Assembly: GCA_022836615.1 (NCBI GenBank)
Contig: MU405335.1
Span: 56,592 to 120,591 of the forward strand
Length of the DNA stretch: 64,000 bases
Direction of reading: 5' to 3'
Source: Annulohypoxylon bovei var. microspora
Taxonomy: Eukaryota > Ascomycota > Sordariomycetes > Xylariales > Hypoxylaceae
This document shows, piece after piece, positions 34,289 to 47,045 of this stretch. The position numbers and the translations under genes are program-made. How positions within the stretch are numbered: the stretch's first letter is position 1; each line of letters begins with the position of its first letter. Below the pieces are notes generated by a model. That model was not told where the DNA came from, ran no database searches, and saw only the letters and a list, made by a program, of their open reading frames with translations.

Positions 34289-36951
34289 ATGGGCGACTTC
34301 AAAGCCCGCATCAAGGCCAAGCTCCTGCGAAGACACAGCGGTGTTCCTTCGTCGGGTTCGAGCAAGCATAGCGCCGGCCGTGATAGGGCTTCCAGCAGCA
34401 CGCATACCAATACCTCTACTACCGGCTATGCGGCATCGTTAAGTACTGCTGCTGGTGACGAGAAGGAGAGTAATGAGAGAGGTCGAAACGCTAAGAGTAG
34501 TCCCAGCCACGGATCTGTTCATTCTTCTAACGACAGTTCATCGAGGAATGGTGGCGTTGTGGTTGTGGTAGCTCCGAGTCAAGATGGGGAAGATAGAAGA
34601 AGGAGTCCAGGGGGTCAAAGAGATGGTCAAAGAGATGAAAGAGGTCAAGGAATCCAAGGAGTCCAAGGATCCCAAGGATCCCAAGGAGCCCAAGCTGAGA
34701 TGGTTCCACCAGAGCTAGAGGAGGAAGAGCTAAAGCAGCTAAACCATCTAGAGAAGCTAAACCAGCTAGACCTAGACCTAGTTGGCAACTCTACTGCTGC
34801 GGCGGTTACTACTAACCAAAATATTATTCACGGTATTGTGGATGTGGATGTAGATGTGGATGTGGAGGTGGAGGTGGAGGTGAACAACCTGAACAACCTG
34901 AACAACCTGAACGTGAGCCGATCTTCCATACCTCCCACCACTGCCAAGCCAGGAAAGGATCTACACGCTTTTGCAATCAATTCGACACCCGCTCCCGTAC
35001 CCGCCATCACCACGCCCACTTCCATAATCCCCGATCTAAACGCAAACGCAAACGCAAATACAACAACAAATACAACCACAACTACAACCACAAATCCAAA
35101 CTCAACCATCGTCGTCGCCCCCGCCGCCCCCGCCGCCCCCGCCGCCCTCGTCACTCCGTTACCAAGCATTCACGAATATCGCCCTACCGCCTCTATCCTA
35201 CAGCTGAAGCCGCCCACCCTCGATCACCACAATCACCTTCGCGACGACGACGATAACAGACCCGCATCTTCCGGCCGCGCATTATCACCATCGGCGTCAT
35301 CTCTCTCGCGGCCCGCAGCCCCGCCAAGACGACAGAGCATTCTTCCGAACCGCCAAACCACTTTAATCAAAGCCCTTTTAAACACGGGCTATGCCAGTGA
35401 GATAGGTTCGCCTGAACCGGATCAATTCCTACCTATAAGTGGAAATATGGTTACAAGAAAGGTCTGGGTCAAAAGACCTCTAGCTTCTCCTACCTTGATT
35501 ACTATAAATGAGGAAGACTTAGTCGATGATGTCCGCGATTTGATTCTACGGAAATATGCAAACTCTCTTGGTCGCCAATTCGACGCTCCAGATTTAACTC
35601 TTCGCATATGCGACAGAGAACAGCAGACCACCAGACCACTACAACCGGACGAACCCATGGGTAGGACTCTCGACGCCTATTATCCGGGTGGCCAGTCTGT
35701 CGATGACGCCCTATTGATCGACATACCTAGCCGCCGAACTCCCAAGGCCTCTCCGAATCCTAGGTTCTACGGCGGCGATGACCGGCCTCACGAGTCAGGA
35801 ACCGATTACTTCCCACCATATCCTCCAGCTTCCCAACATCCTAGCGCCTCTTCAGCCGCCGTGAATGCTACTCATCAACTCCATCTCCCTCCTTCTTTAA
35901 CTATCCTTAGTGGAGGTCAACTACCGCCACTGCCATCCCCGGGCGGGACGAGGCGGCTTGGAGCAAGGCCCAAGATCCAGAGGATGCACACTGCGTCGCC
36001 AGTGGCCACCATTGCCAACGGCCACGCTTCACAATCTGCTGTGCCGCCTACCGGTATGCACAACTACCCAAGACAACCGCGTTCAAGGACTCATTCAGGT
36101 GCATCTTCAGAACATTCTAATCATCCGCCTGCCGCTCCGTCGATCCCGACTCCCCCCGTCCCAGAACGCACCGCCACGCCACCTCCGCGCGTGTCCTCCC
36201 CCCGACCTATCAACCGGCCGAAGAAGACCAAGAAGGCTATCGAACACCCATCCTTGCCACCGGGCATGCTAAACGGTGGCGTCCCACCTATCAACGTTCT
36301 GATCGTCGAGGACAACATCATAAATCTCAAGCTTCTAGAAGCGTTCGTTAAGCGATTAAAGGTCCGGTGGCAGACGGCCATGAATGGGAGGGAAGCCGTG
36401 AACAAGTGGCGCGCCGGTGGCTTTCATCTGGTCCTGATGGATATCCAGCTCCCCGTCATGAGCGGCCTCGAAGCTACTCGCGAGATCCGGAGGATAGAGA
36501 AGGTCAACTCCATCGGCGTCTTCTCGTCGTCGGCCAGTAGCCCCCCGGACGAGGTCAGCGCCGAACCCGCAGAAGAAGACAAGCTTGTCAATACGGAAAT
36601 GTTCAAGAGCCCAGTCATCATCGTCGCCTTAACAGCGAGTTCGCTTCAAAGCGATAGACATGAGGCCCTGGCTGCCGGCTGCAACGATTTCCTAACCAAG
36701 GTGAGTTCTGAGCTATGTAGTCCGCCCCTTCATCTTTGCTAACGTAGGATATGCAGCCCGTTAACTTCGTGTGGCTCGAGCGGAAGGTGATGGAGTGGGG
36801 TTGCATGCAGGCCCTGATCGACTTCGACGGATGGAGGAAATGGAAGGACTTCTCGCAGAAGACCGAGGAAAACGATTCCAAGAAGGCCGCCACGACCAAG
36901 GGGGCCAAAATGCCAAAGAAGAACAGATTATCTATGACGGCCGCCGCTTGA
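34289..36951 (+). CDS. SSK1: SSK1-type response regulator of the HOG osmotic stress pathway
   Basis: Exons are 34289-36700 and 36757-36951; the 56-nt intron has a GCTAACG branch site. The product is 868 residues. The receiver domain begins near residue 668 (INVLIVEDNIINLKLLEAFV). The acidic pocket is E674/D675, the phosphoacceptor is D718 in LVLMDIQLPVMSG, and the conserved lysine K804 sits exactly at the splice, in LTK+PVNFVWLERKVMEWGC. This tail is typical of SSK1, which takes phosphate from the Ypd1 relay and controls the Ssk2-type MAPKKK (established knowledge). The receiver domain carries an inserted Ser/Pro/Glu segment between helix 3 and LTASS, also usual in moulds. The long N-terminus is disordered with many simple repeats: GIQGVQGSQGSQ, VDVDVDVEVEVEV, NNLNNLNNLN, NANANANTTT. 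The start MGDFKARIKAKLLRRHSG is basic and plausible. Confidence 0.92.
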
Positions 36952-37955
36952 CACCCCGCCCCCGCCCCCGCCCCCGCGTAGCAATCTTGAGTTGATAGAC
37001 CATAGGAGTGGCGATTGTTCACCCAACCACCCCCCTTTATCTTCTCTTATATTATCCTTATCAAGCGCGGACATCCTATTATCTTAAATGGAAGTACAAG
37101 CGCCTCAGCGTTGCTTTGGCACGGAGCAAGCCTGTTTCTAGACGGAGACCGTACAGAGAGAAGCGCCGTGTCGGGACGAATTCGAGTTGGGAGGATTTTG
37201 ATCATCATTTATTATCAATTGGTAGCGGCGCGGAATTGGGAAGGTTGGGCAGGCAACAAAAAAACACAATGGCGAAATAAGGGCCGGTAACTTGCCCAGA
37301 ATGATACCACATTGCGCATATTACAAGCTCTAAGTCGGCGTACGACTTCCTCGGTGATTGGCCTTATCTTCTGTCGACGTGCTTTTTGATCTCTCTATGC
37401 ATGCTTGATGCCTACGTCCTACTACCTCTCCATCCAGTGCATCGTGCCCTTGCAGTAGTGCCATATCGATATAACTCGCTTTACGAAACTACGAGTAGCA
37501 TGTTTTATAACTAATACGCACAGCCATAGGTAAAAAAAGAATTTGTTAGGAGTTTCATATCCTTGTATCGTCAATTACTGTACCCGGATGTTATCCAAAG
37601 GCTCTCTAGGGCCTGCAGTTTCTGACCTTGTGGTCCGTCGTTTAAGCTAACCTAGGAGCATGAAACCCCAGCAAACATCACAAATGCTTCCCTGTTCGCC
37701 TGACGCCTTATAAATATGCTCTTACTAGGCCATCCATACGCCACCCAATGCTCTACTAATCTATCATCGGGCATGCTACCCACCAGTAATGCTTTCAAAA
37801 CAAGGGAAAAGGTTGCGGAAGGGGTATAATAACCGATGGTCAAATGAAATAAAACACAAACCATCGAGGTAAAGGTGTGTGGTTCGTGTGTATCTATTTT
37901 TTTTTTTTTTTTACCCAATAAGTGCCACCCTGGAGTTGTCCGAGGATTCCCACGA
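36952..37955. other. Gene-free stretch between convergent SSK1 and FLC-type genes
   Basis: 3' flanks of two convergent genes. It includes a short CCCCGCCC repeat right after the SSK1 stop (36954-36977) and a T-run near 37896-37912. Nothing else was recognised. Confidence 0.55.
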
Positions 37956-40842
37956 CTACTGGGAGTCCTCCAAACAATCATTCTCCGTGTCCTTCTCAGT
38001 TTCCTTAACCTCGCCCAGACTCGATTCTGCCTCGGGGACCTCTTTCGTAGGAGTCATCGGTCGACTACCGGGGACCGACGTTCCTGCTCGAAGACTACCG
38101 ACGGAGGGCTTTGCTTGTAGAACGGCGGCAATGTTTGGAGAGTTGGCCCGGACATGGCCCGGACCACCGCTTATTTGCCGCACATGAGCGGTGGGCCGAT
38201 CCTGGTCTGGCTGCCCCTGAGTGAAGTCTCTGGAACTCCATGACGCGCGATGAACTCTAGCCCCACGAGGTAGACTACTCACCGAGTGTCGTGAACTGAC
38301 GCTAGCAGAGCGGCTTGCCCTCCTCATGGGACCAGGAGCGGGTGTTGCACCACCAGGGATAAGAGGCGGGTTGATCTCAGCCAGGTAGTCATCATCTTCG
38401 TCTTCAATCTTAGGGGCTCGTCGGACCGAAGTGACAGTAAAATAAGGTTCTTTCGGGAGCTCTGGAAATCCATCCGAAGAACTAGGCTTTGATTCTGCCT
38501 TTGACTTCGGTTTAGGCTTCGGCGGGGGAGGCACATCGGTAGCCCTCTGTGCTATGTGTTCAAAGTAACGAATACGGACTCCTTCGAGCATTTCCGAGCT
38601 GAAATATTCGCGGTTTCGAGATAAGGACATCCAAGAAGAGATACCTCCGATGATTATCAGAATCATCACCGCAATTGTAAGGAGGGCTTGGATAACGATG
38701 ATGATGACTCCGATCACCGTAACTATAATACGATTGAGACTGAAATCGGGGAGGAAAGCAATCGAAAGACCGGTTGTCGCCACCCGAGTAAGACCTAGAA
38801 GCCAAACGGCCAGAGTCGTGTTACGCTGCCCTTCATAGGGATTGAGTGCTGCAATAATGACAAGCGCAAGTATATCGACGATGAACAGTCCGAAAACTTG
38901 TGCAAGCGGGTTGCCCGCAGCACCTCCGAGGAAACAACCTCGAACGAACTGATATGCTAGCCAGAAGGTAAAATACCACCATCTCGAGAGTCGGTAACGT
39001 GCAGATAGCCAGCCAAACCGTTTAATGTACTCCTCATCTTGGTGGACGTTCGTTCGGCTGGGGTTGTTGTCGATGAAATGCCAACGAACAAAGGGTAAGG
39101 ATCCAACTGGCTTCTCGCCTAGTTCCTCCTCCCTCAGTTGGCTAAGACGCACCGGCACAACACAGGGGAGACAACCAAAGATCTTACCCCTGCGTAGCAA
39201 GATGCGGTCAGGGCCGGTAGAGAACGTGCCAGACCGAAACCTCAAACGAAGGGCGTATAGGACCAATCCACCCATACCAAGAAGAAAAACGACGAAGATG
39301 ATTGCCGCTATCGCAGTAGGTCCAGCCGAGCCACGTATGGCAAATTGAAACATCGCAAGTGTTGTAATAGAGAAGAACGCGATGAATAGCGTTCTTAGAA
39401 CAGCAATGATTAGGTAGCCCGTCCAATGAGATCGGAAATATTCCAGGCGGTCCTGTTTAATCCACCTCATCTTTGCTAGCCCCTCGAGAGAATATTTGAA
39501 GGCTACCAGTAAGACGACTACGAGCCCCAGAACAACCAGTAACCAGACTAACCCGAGCATGAATGCATTTGGACCGGGGATGCTCAACCTTGACAGTTCG
39601 CCTGCGAAGCCTGTCCAGTCCCCAGGTAGGGGCATTCCTGGCTGGACCGGATTGCCATTCCAATTGTAATCGTAAGGATTATTCGGGTCGTAAGGTTCCC
39701 TCTTCGTCAGCGCACCTACAGTATCTTGAACGGTTTCTAGAGCTCGCTTGTTGAATATTTGGGTTGCAATACTCGATACCAACGAGCGGCCATATATTTG
39801 TTGAGTAAGTCCTCCTTGGTTGTTGATGACGGTAGAACCAGCTCCTCCGACCTGACTTGCGTTGCCGCTGACGCCAACAAAGGAGTTGATGGAACGCACC
39901 ACGCTCGTACTTGGTACTAAACCGGCCGTCCAGGCAAAATTGCTCCACCAAGCCGGAAGTACGCTCGGCCAAGGTAGTGATAATGCGCCAGAGAAGAATA
40001 TAGACTGAAAAGTCTCAAACACGACGAGGACGGATAACGAATGGGCGTAGTGACTCCTCATATGAGGAATGCTTACGCCGTAAGCTGCTGTTGCGAACGA
40101 CGCGATTATGGCCACGGCGGTAAATATTCCCAAGACGGTGCTAATTGACTCCGGCTGCGAGAAGGAATTTCCATTCCGCATGACAGCTTGGAAACATCCA
40201 ATCTCAGTTTGACTCGAGTTGGCAAAAATCTGAATTCTCGCGAAGCCCTCGATGTCAGGAACCTCGTATGCGATTTGCGGGATGCCGGAAACCTGCTGAG
40301 GGCCAATCGGGAATAAAGCGAAGGCTTCGACAGGCTGTTCGGCATTCAGGGGGCACATGCTGGTTGAACTATAAGTATAAGGGAACATCGAGACTGAGTA
40401 GCTAGGATCGCTTTACCTGTATATATTCACATTGCACGGATTTACCGTCATGGAAAACCTGCTTTCGCCGTAGGCTTCGACAGATATGTATACTAGCCGC
40501 GTAATTAGCTTGGAATCTGGTATGAAAACATAGGGCGTCCATACACATAATGCTCTCATTCCTGATATTCGTCGTGCCGTCAAGATGAAAGAGAATGGTG
40601 GAGTTATCGTAATAGAGGGCGGCATCGAATTTAGTGACGTTTAACAAGCTCTGCCCCCCAAGACAATCACCAAAATCACCCGTATATAAGGCGGGTGTTC
40701 TATCGAGCGCCAACTTCGCTGTGACGCCATCTAGGCTCGTGCCGCTGATATACTGTGTGTCTTTGGCGCATGTTGTCGATAGTAGAGTTAAGCCACCGAG
40801 GACGGGAAGTATTAGTGCATTCAACCGACGATGAGGTAGCAT
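37956..40842 (-). CDS. FLC/TRP-like membrane protein (ML-like domain plus multi-span TRP domain)
   Basis: Exons are 40842-40545, 40492-40417 and 40368-37956; introns are 52 and 48 nt. The product is 928 residues. A signal peptide (MLPHRRLNALILPVLGG..., cut near CAKD) leads into the luminal ML-like domain. Key elements are GDFGDCLGGQSLLNVTKFDA and, across splices, ESIM+LYISVEAYGESRFSM and NVNIY+SSTSMCPLNAE, then IQIFANSSQTEIGCFQAV. About nine hydrophobic spans follow from residue ~200, with the conserved AFKYSLEGLAKMRW-type and RYRLSRWWYF elements. The cytosolic tail is Ser/Pro-rich. Fungal relatives include Flc1-3 and Pkd2-like proteins, implicated in haem/FAD transport, calcium homeostasis and wall integrity (established knowledge); the transported species is unknown. 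Boundaries of the two small introns are less certain than the domain call. Confidence 0.88.
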
Positions 40843-42992
40843 CTTGGCGACAGGAAACGGCTTAGATTGCCCATCAACAAGATACAACAGATATATCGGA
40901 TGAAAGAATGCCTAGGTATGGGCCAGTTAATCCTGTTGATTGTTGCTAATACTTCGTCATCCGGAGTTATCTCAAGAATTTGAGAATAGTCGATGGCTTT
41001 TGGCTTTTGGCTTTTGGCTGCCCTTTTTTTTCTTTTTTTTGAAAAAGATGATAGGATGCCAAGATCATCGATACTGAGCGTCTATCGGAACACGGATACG
41101 GACACGGATAAGGCGATGTGAGGGCTACTAATTGTTGGAGGACCAAAACTTCTACGAACGTATATCCACATCAATAAGGAACAAAACGAGGGGAATTGTA
41201 AGAGGGAACTTGAAGAAGAGATGAAGTTAAAAGAAGTGGTGAAGAAGCTTAGGTAGGTACTTAGTATAGTCAGTGCTAAGGTGAGTAAGGACGATGGAAA
41301 CTGTGCTTGCTTTATCTTTTATCGACGCGAACGTGTTGACAAGGAAAGTAGAGCACTCCCGTCACTTCCGTTCTCCATCCTCCGTAGATATCGCCAGTTC
41401 CATTGGGTTATTAGTGGGGAGGTCAGTGCCGCCCAAGTTCGCTTTGGCAGGGAAGCAGGGGCTTGACAGGACACAGACATGGGCTAGTTCCCGCCGGCCA
41501 AGATCGTATATAGCATGACTGCGTGCAGCCATTGTATTGGCCCGACCTATCCCGCAACGGGAAGTCAGATCCCAATTGCACCTTTTGCTGGTCCAGGTAC
41601 TTGTCGGTAGCGTCAACCTTCTTTAGGTACCTAGGTACCTAGGCAGCTAGGTAATATGGACATATACCTATACTACTCAGGTAATCGGAGTATAAGCTGA
41701 CGCCAGAAAGATGCATGGATGCTATTGTAGATATGTGTCTAAGCTGCTTATATTGATGAGTTGCTGCTACACTAACTAGGTAGTCGTCTAAGTGTTTGAT
41801 TCACTTCTGCTAGTGTCGATCATTTGCTACTAGATAGGTACACACACATCGGAAATCCTTGCGACATGCACATGCGTGTATGTACCATCCAAATGGGCTG
41901 CAAAAAGCTTATTGAGCTCCAAGATGCAAACACTCGTCGACAAGATAACTGGAAGCAATCCGGATCATTTGATCCGTTTATTATTTGCTGATCTGTCAAC
42001 GTCTGTCTAACGACTTAAACTTAAACCATTGACACTTCCCAATTGAGCCTTACTCACCTACGAAGTTGAATCTCCAGAGTGGATGGTGTCTCTCCCCTCT
42101 CTCCCTATATGTATGTGTGTAACTGAGTCTCCCCCCTGCATACACAGTAGGGACATCACGAGCATCTTAATAAACGCCCAGGGTTTTGTAGCCGTGACCC
42201 GATTGGATGGTCCGCTTGTTCAACTTCTCACCGCATTCGGATTTGAATGTCTTGGCATGAGAGGCTTAGCTATACGAGAGAGTAATCTCGTAGGTAGTAT
42301 TAGAAACTGTACAAGGTGTTCACTATCCCAAATTGTCCCTACTAATTATCTCAGACGGATTATGATCAAAAATCGAGAATATTCACAAGGCATGGAAGGA
42401 TTGTTAGCACGAACGAGGTTCAGACGGTTGATATACGAGCGCTTGATACATGCCCCGAGCATACTCATGAAAAGGTAACAACACTAAATAATCTACCACT
42501 ATCAAATCTTTTAAAAAGATGTCAATGATGGTATCAAATAAACGGATTTCCTCCTTCCCTAGTAGTTGGTGTATTGACTATGTCCTCATCACCCTTCCTT
42601 ACAATGCATATCGAAGATGAAAGGGAGGCAATGCCCACTCCAAAGTGAAAGACCGAATAAACTCCAAACGTATGCAAGCATGGATGTATAGCTAAATGAT
42701 AAGAGATGAGGGACAGGGGGTCAAAGACCTCGACCAGATCGAGCTCCTTAAACTAGTCCGTCAAGACTTATCCATCGACACTATTCCCTTCTACTTCTGC
42801 TTACCCCATCCTAGCCCGCTGAAATGATCAGTTATGCTCGTCACCAACTCATTGTTTCAACTGTAATGCAAAGCAAGAAAACCCAAATAATTTTTCGAAA
42901 TGGTATCGACGATTTTTAGAGGTCGTAACAGTCGTAAAGAAGCAAAGAAAAACCCATCATTTAATACGCCCAGAGCACTAGAGTTGAACCGA
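40843..42992. other. 2.1 kb gene-free stretch
   Basis: Upstream of the FLC-type gene. It holds a GGCTTTT repeat (40995-41018), a TAGGTACCTAGGTACCTA palindrome (41624-41641) and AT-rich sequence. A 131-codon frame at 42083-42478 has no domain or start context. Confidence 0.55.
40995..41018 (+). repeat. GGCTTTT tandem repeat
   Basis: Three GGCTTTT units followed by GGC and then a T-rich run. Confidence 0.85.
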
Positions 42993-45704
42993 TTAGATAT
43001 AATTTTCCTCGTCGTCTTCCTCGATAGGAGCAGGTGTCCTCCTCTCGTTTCTTCGCTTGGGGCGCCTATGTCTCGAGCTCGAGATATTGCTCGCCGAGTC
43101 CTCGGGCGCTAAATCGAAATCGTCACCTCCCCAATCGCTTTCGCTTGCGACGCCGTCGTCATCCCCGGTAGCCCATGGCGGCCTCTCGGAGCCTTGAGAG
43201 TTACCCGATAACTGTGGTAAGACATCAATCCTTCCGGAGCGGCGATGCTGCTGACTCATCAACAGACCGTTGTTCCGTTGACGGAGAGCATTCCGCACCA
43301 TCTCGGCGCGAAGGTGAAGTTTCTCAAATGCGTCTTCTAGAGCTTCCATGCCCTGGTATATTTCTCGCTCTACCTCGGCCAGCACGGCCATTTCGACCTC
43401 TTCGTCATGAGATACAGGTTGACGACTGTGACCAGGTCCGGTAGAGGATGAAAGGGAGATAAAGGAGGCAGGCGTTACGCCGCGGGAGTACACGCCAGAG
43501 AACGGCGTTGTACTGCGAGAAGCACCGAAACCCGGGGTATGGCGCACGCTAGGACCTCGGGAAGGAGGCGGAGACGAGAAGCCGTTTGCCGGCGTAGCGC
43601 CTCGGGATAGTGGGTTATCTGCGATGGGCGTCATTAAATCGTCGGCGTCGGCTCCAGACCAGAGAAATCCGTCGAAGCGGCCCGAAACTAGGATCTCCCA
43701 TTCCTGGGGGTTTATATCGGTGATAGTGGTGAGAAGGTCGTGGTGTAGAGGATACCTAACAAGGAACACGGCTGCCTCTGCGTCGCGGGGCGTCTGAGGT
43801 AGACGGTAGATACGCTGGAGTGCGAGGCCTGTCTTAACCATGAAATCTGATCTCGGCTTACGCAGCGGCGTAGGTGCTCTCAGAGCGGGCTGTAGTTCCC
43901 GGGCGCCAGTGAGCAGTGCATTGAAATATGGTCGTTCCTCTTGGTCGAGATTGGTCAGGATGGCAAAAGTCAAGGTCTCATCGTCGATCTCGGAGGGGGC
44001 TGGCGCAGGCGCTTCAGCGCAGTTGTTCATCCATCGATCAACTACAGTCCTGACTTTCTTAGACTGTCGCAGGTAGTGTTCCCGGAACTCTTCGGCGATA
44101 TCAGGGTCCAGTTTGACCGGGGACGCCGGCCTGGGAGGCATATCTGCTACATTCTCGATGGCATTTGAACTTAGGGAAGCAAGGTCAAAAGGGGGCCACG
44201 AAGGCATTTCAACTCTGCCTCCTACTCGTTCTAGTACCTCTCCCCATCCTAACCCTCGATGTTCTTCTGGTGCTCTCTCACACATGATACAACTGCAGCC
44301 TTCAGCAGGGAGATCTCGAGAGAACACATCTTCTAGCCGGTCGAGTAATCGGCGCGCGACTGATTTATGACCTGTTGCCACTGCGACTGAGCCCTGTCTG
44401 TGAATAACTGATTGGTATTGATCCAGGAGGTTGAAAAAGGGAGCGAATAAAGTTTCCGGGCCCGCTAGAGGCGGGTTGGACGGTCGAGTGCCGTTTTGGC
44501 GTGGTACTATAGAAAGAAAGTGTCTTGGGATGGGATTGATTAGACCACCGTTCTGAAGTAGATAGTCGATCCTTGGAACTTCTTGTATATTCAAAGGGGG
44601 AGGAGGCGGAGGCGGAGGCGGCGGAGGTCCAAAGTCAGAGGCCGGGGTTGCTGAGGGCGTGGGACGTTCTCGTCTCTCAAACCTGATACTCGAGTTAAGC
44701 TTCTCGTCTGGAAAACTTTGCGGCGGTGGAAATTGCGGCGTGGCCGTGGGGGTTTTCGGCGACGAGTCCTGTACGGAGTCTGGAGAGTCCTCGATATCGA
44801 TCGGGCTAGGAACCCTGGGGGTCCTTGACGAGGCTGTTCGTTTTGGTGCGATAGGAGTGGCGGCAGATTGGGCTCCCACAGTTCTATTATCACTCAAGTT
44901 GGAGTTACCGTCGCTGACAATGCGTAAACCTAGTGGCGGAGGGGGCGGTGGCGGAGGAGGAGGCGGTGGATAGGCCGGGGGAGACTGGATGGTGGTAGCC
45001 TGGCTCGAGGCTTTAGAGTTGATAGATAGTTTTGACTTATCATCGCGCTTCGAACTAGCTCGAGATACACCGGAGGTTCTTGATCTTGGTCTGTCCGACC
45101 CCGACTCATGTTCATCTCTTAACCTTGAGGCGGAGGACTTGCTCCGTCTTTTCTTCTCTTCGGATACGTCAGTCTCGGGGGGGCTAGGTGGGCGGCCATC
45201 CTTCTGCGGACTCTTCCTACTCGCGGAACCCTCTGTAGATTTAGATCTTCTTAGGCTGCCAGAGCCAAGATCTGTGGTGTCGGGGGTGAGGGGGTCATGA
45301 TGGTGAGCCGACGCGTCTACATCTTCATGACCCAGTACGCTTTCCTTGCTATGGGCCTTGCTGAAGGAAGGATATGGCAAGCTGACCCGGCTGCCAGAGA
45401 TGGAGGTTCTCGTAAGTTCGGGTACTAGGTCGTTCATGGATGATGTCCTCCTGTCACGGTCTTTCTCCTTCTCCTCCTTAGTTCGATGTCGGCGGTGCGA
45501 AGAGGTATGCGAATCACCATCAGCAGAACTTTTATGCTTAGAACGATGAGATTTATGGTGGTGGCTGTCCCTATCCCCTTTGACACGTTCCTTATCCTTA
45601 TCCTTTTCCCTATCCCTATCCCTCTCTCGCTCACTTTTGCCACGCCGCCGATCCTTGGGGCGACCATCAGTGGCTGAATTAACATCGGGGTCTTTAGAGC
45701 CCAT
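42993..45704 (-). CDS. Large disordered conserved fungal protein with two polyproline runs (903 residues)
   Basis: Single exon from MGSKDPDVNSATDGRPKDRR. Residues 1-90 are extremely basic/acidic (RERDRDREKDKDKERVKGD) and His/Ser/Lys-rich. Two polyproline runs, near residues 248-262 and 367-378, could bind profilin, SH3 or WW partners. The central part, about 390-680, is folded-looking and is probably the conserved core: PIPRHFLSIVPRQNGTRP, LFAPFFNLLDQYQSVIHRQG, the cysteine motif CSCIMCERAPEEHRG, RHYL-type helices and RYPLHHDLLTTITDINPQEW. The C-terminal third has a helix (EEVEMAVLAEVEREIYQGME) and an acidic end. Databases sometimes give such proteins a glycosylase-like name; I see no catalytic signature and do not use it. 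Function unknown, probably nuclear given the charged repeats. Confidence 0.8.
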   Translation of the reverse strand: MGSKDPDVNSATDGRPKDRRRGKSERERDRDREKDKDKERVKGDRDSHHHKSHRSKHKSSADGDSHTSSHRRHRTKEEKEKDRDRRTSSMNDLVPELTRTSISGSRVSLPYPSFSKAHSKESVLGHEDVDASAHHHDPLTPDTTDLGSGSLRRSKSTEGSASRKSPQKDGRPPSPPETDVSEEKKRRSKSSASRLRDEHESGSDRPRSRTSGVSRASSKRDDKSKLSINSKASSQATTIQSPPAYPPPPPPPPPPPPLGLRIVSDGNSNLSDNRTVGAQSAATPIAPKRTASSRTPRVPSPIDIEDSPDSVQDSSPKTPTATPQFPPPQSFPDEKLNSSIRFERRERPTPSATPASDFGPPPPPPPPPPPLNIQEVPRIDYLLQNGGLINPIPRHFLSIVPRQNGTRPSNPPLAGPETLFAPFFNLLDQYQSVIHRQGSVAVATGHKSVARRLLDRLEDVFSRDLPAEGCSCIMCERAPEEHRGLGWGEVLERVGGRVEMPSWPPFDLASLSSNAIENVADMPPRPASPVKLDPDIAEEFREHYLRQSKKVRTVVDRWMNNCAEAPAPAPSEIDDETLTFAILTNLDQEERPYFNALLTGARELQPALRAPTPLRKPRSDFMVKTGLALQRIYRLPQTPRDAEAAVFLVRYPLHHDLLTTITDINPQEWEILVSGRFDGFLWSGADADDLMTPIADNPLSRGATPANGFSSPPPSRGPSVRHTPGFGASRSTTPFSGVYSRGVTPASFISLSSSTGPGHSRQPVSHDEEVEMAVLAEVEREIYQGMEALEDAFEKLHLRAEMVRNALRQRNNGLLMSQQHRRSGRIDVLPQLSGNSQGSERPPWATGDDDGVASESDWGGDDFDLAPEDSASNISSSRHRRPKRRNERRTPAPIEEDDEENYI

Positions 45705-47045
45705 TATGGTGGTGGACTATGCGAGCCCGACCGGGCCCAACTATTAGTTCCGAGTTTTGACGAGGGATGATGGACAAATTTGTGTGGATGTGTGGAGGAT
45801 ACGAAAGGTGCTCAATCGTATTGGCGCAACGTCGGATGAATGCAATACCTATTGCCTCGAAAAGCCGTGGTCGGAGAAATTTATGAGGGCCGTGGGGGGT
45901 TAATTTAGTTAATCGAGTAGTGAGGTGTTAGAAAAGAAATGAATGGAAAAGTGGTGAAGAGTAGGTAGTAAAGAGGTACGGATCCGTACTTGCATGTTGA
46001 GATGTGCAAAAAGGTGACGGCGGTTGCTAGACCTTCAACGCGCTACGCAGCTGCCTTTGATTTGACGAGAAAATGTAGGAAGGGCAGGAAGGGCACCTGA
46101 GAATCGGGTACGCGTGTACCTACTACGAGTTCTTAGTACCAATCTTCATGGCACTATAAGGTACAAGCTACTTATTTCTAAAAGCGGGGTTTCCCACAGT
46201 TACCCAAACTAGGTACGATATACATCTCATCCATCCAATATGCATCTAAAATAGGAGCACAGTACCTGACTTATTTGACTCCAACATTATGTTGGTACCT
46301 TTTTTTTCTTCTTCATTTTGTATCTAAGACATTTGCATATCTGTACATCTAAGAATAGTTATGTAGCTGCATTTGTGGATTCTTCCTAATTCATAGTTAT
46401 GTAAGATAAGGCACAGGTAGGTAGGTATGTAAGGCACATGTATAAAAGAGCACTAACATTTCTTAAATATTTTTGTTGTCACCACTGCACGCTAGGTATT
46501 ACATACATACATACATAGGTAGGTACTGTGTCGGTTAGTTCATTGAATTGGGTGTGGAACTGGATATTTTGTAGGTATGTATGTATATTATGGGTGTGAT
46601 GGTACAGCTGTATACTATCATGAGATAACCGTATGTTACAATTTTTAGGATGGAGAATTTAGTAAGAGCGTTCCAAGGTTGCGTTTGAACATCACGAACC
46701 CCAAGGCCTAGAGTCTCTGGCTTTCGTCCACGATGGCTTCATCATTAGACATCTGGAAAATGTGATTCATACCTAATAATCAAAGTTTTATATTAGTGAC
46801 AACATTCTGCTACATTTAACATATTCAGGTTGAAATATATTTCTTAACTCCTTTATTCTAACTAAGATGGATGATATATCTCTAGTGTTGAGCCATCTCC
46901 ACTCGAGCGCCGTTTATGTCGCTATGTTCCTAATACTCGAATCGCAAGTATATCTAAGTTTTCCCTTTATCCATGTATAAAATATTCATTCCCGCCCAGA
47001 ATCCCTTGGTGAACCTTATAAGAACCCATACAAACCCAGACGGGT
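45705..47045. other. Gene-free stretch between the 903-residue gene and ATP sulfurylase
   Basis: Upstream of the 903-residue gene and 3' of ATP sulfurylase. It is AT-rich with an ACAT microsatellite (46501-46516) and TAGGTA/GTATGTAT words. No gene is supported. Confidence 0.6.
46501..46516 (+). repeat. (ACAT)n microsatellite
   Basis: Four ACAT units adjoining TAGGTAGGTA. Confidence 0.85.

Noticed and set aside
42083..42478. 131-codon plus-strand frame
   Set aside because: No domain, weak start context, codon pattern not distinct from neighbouring noncoding DNA.
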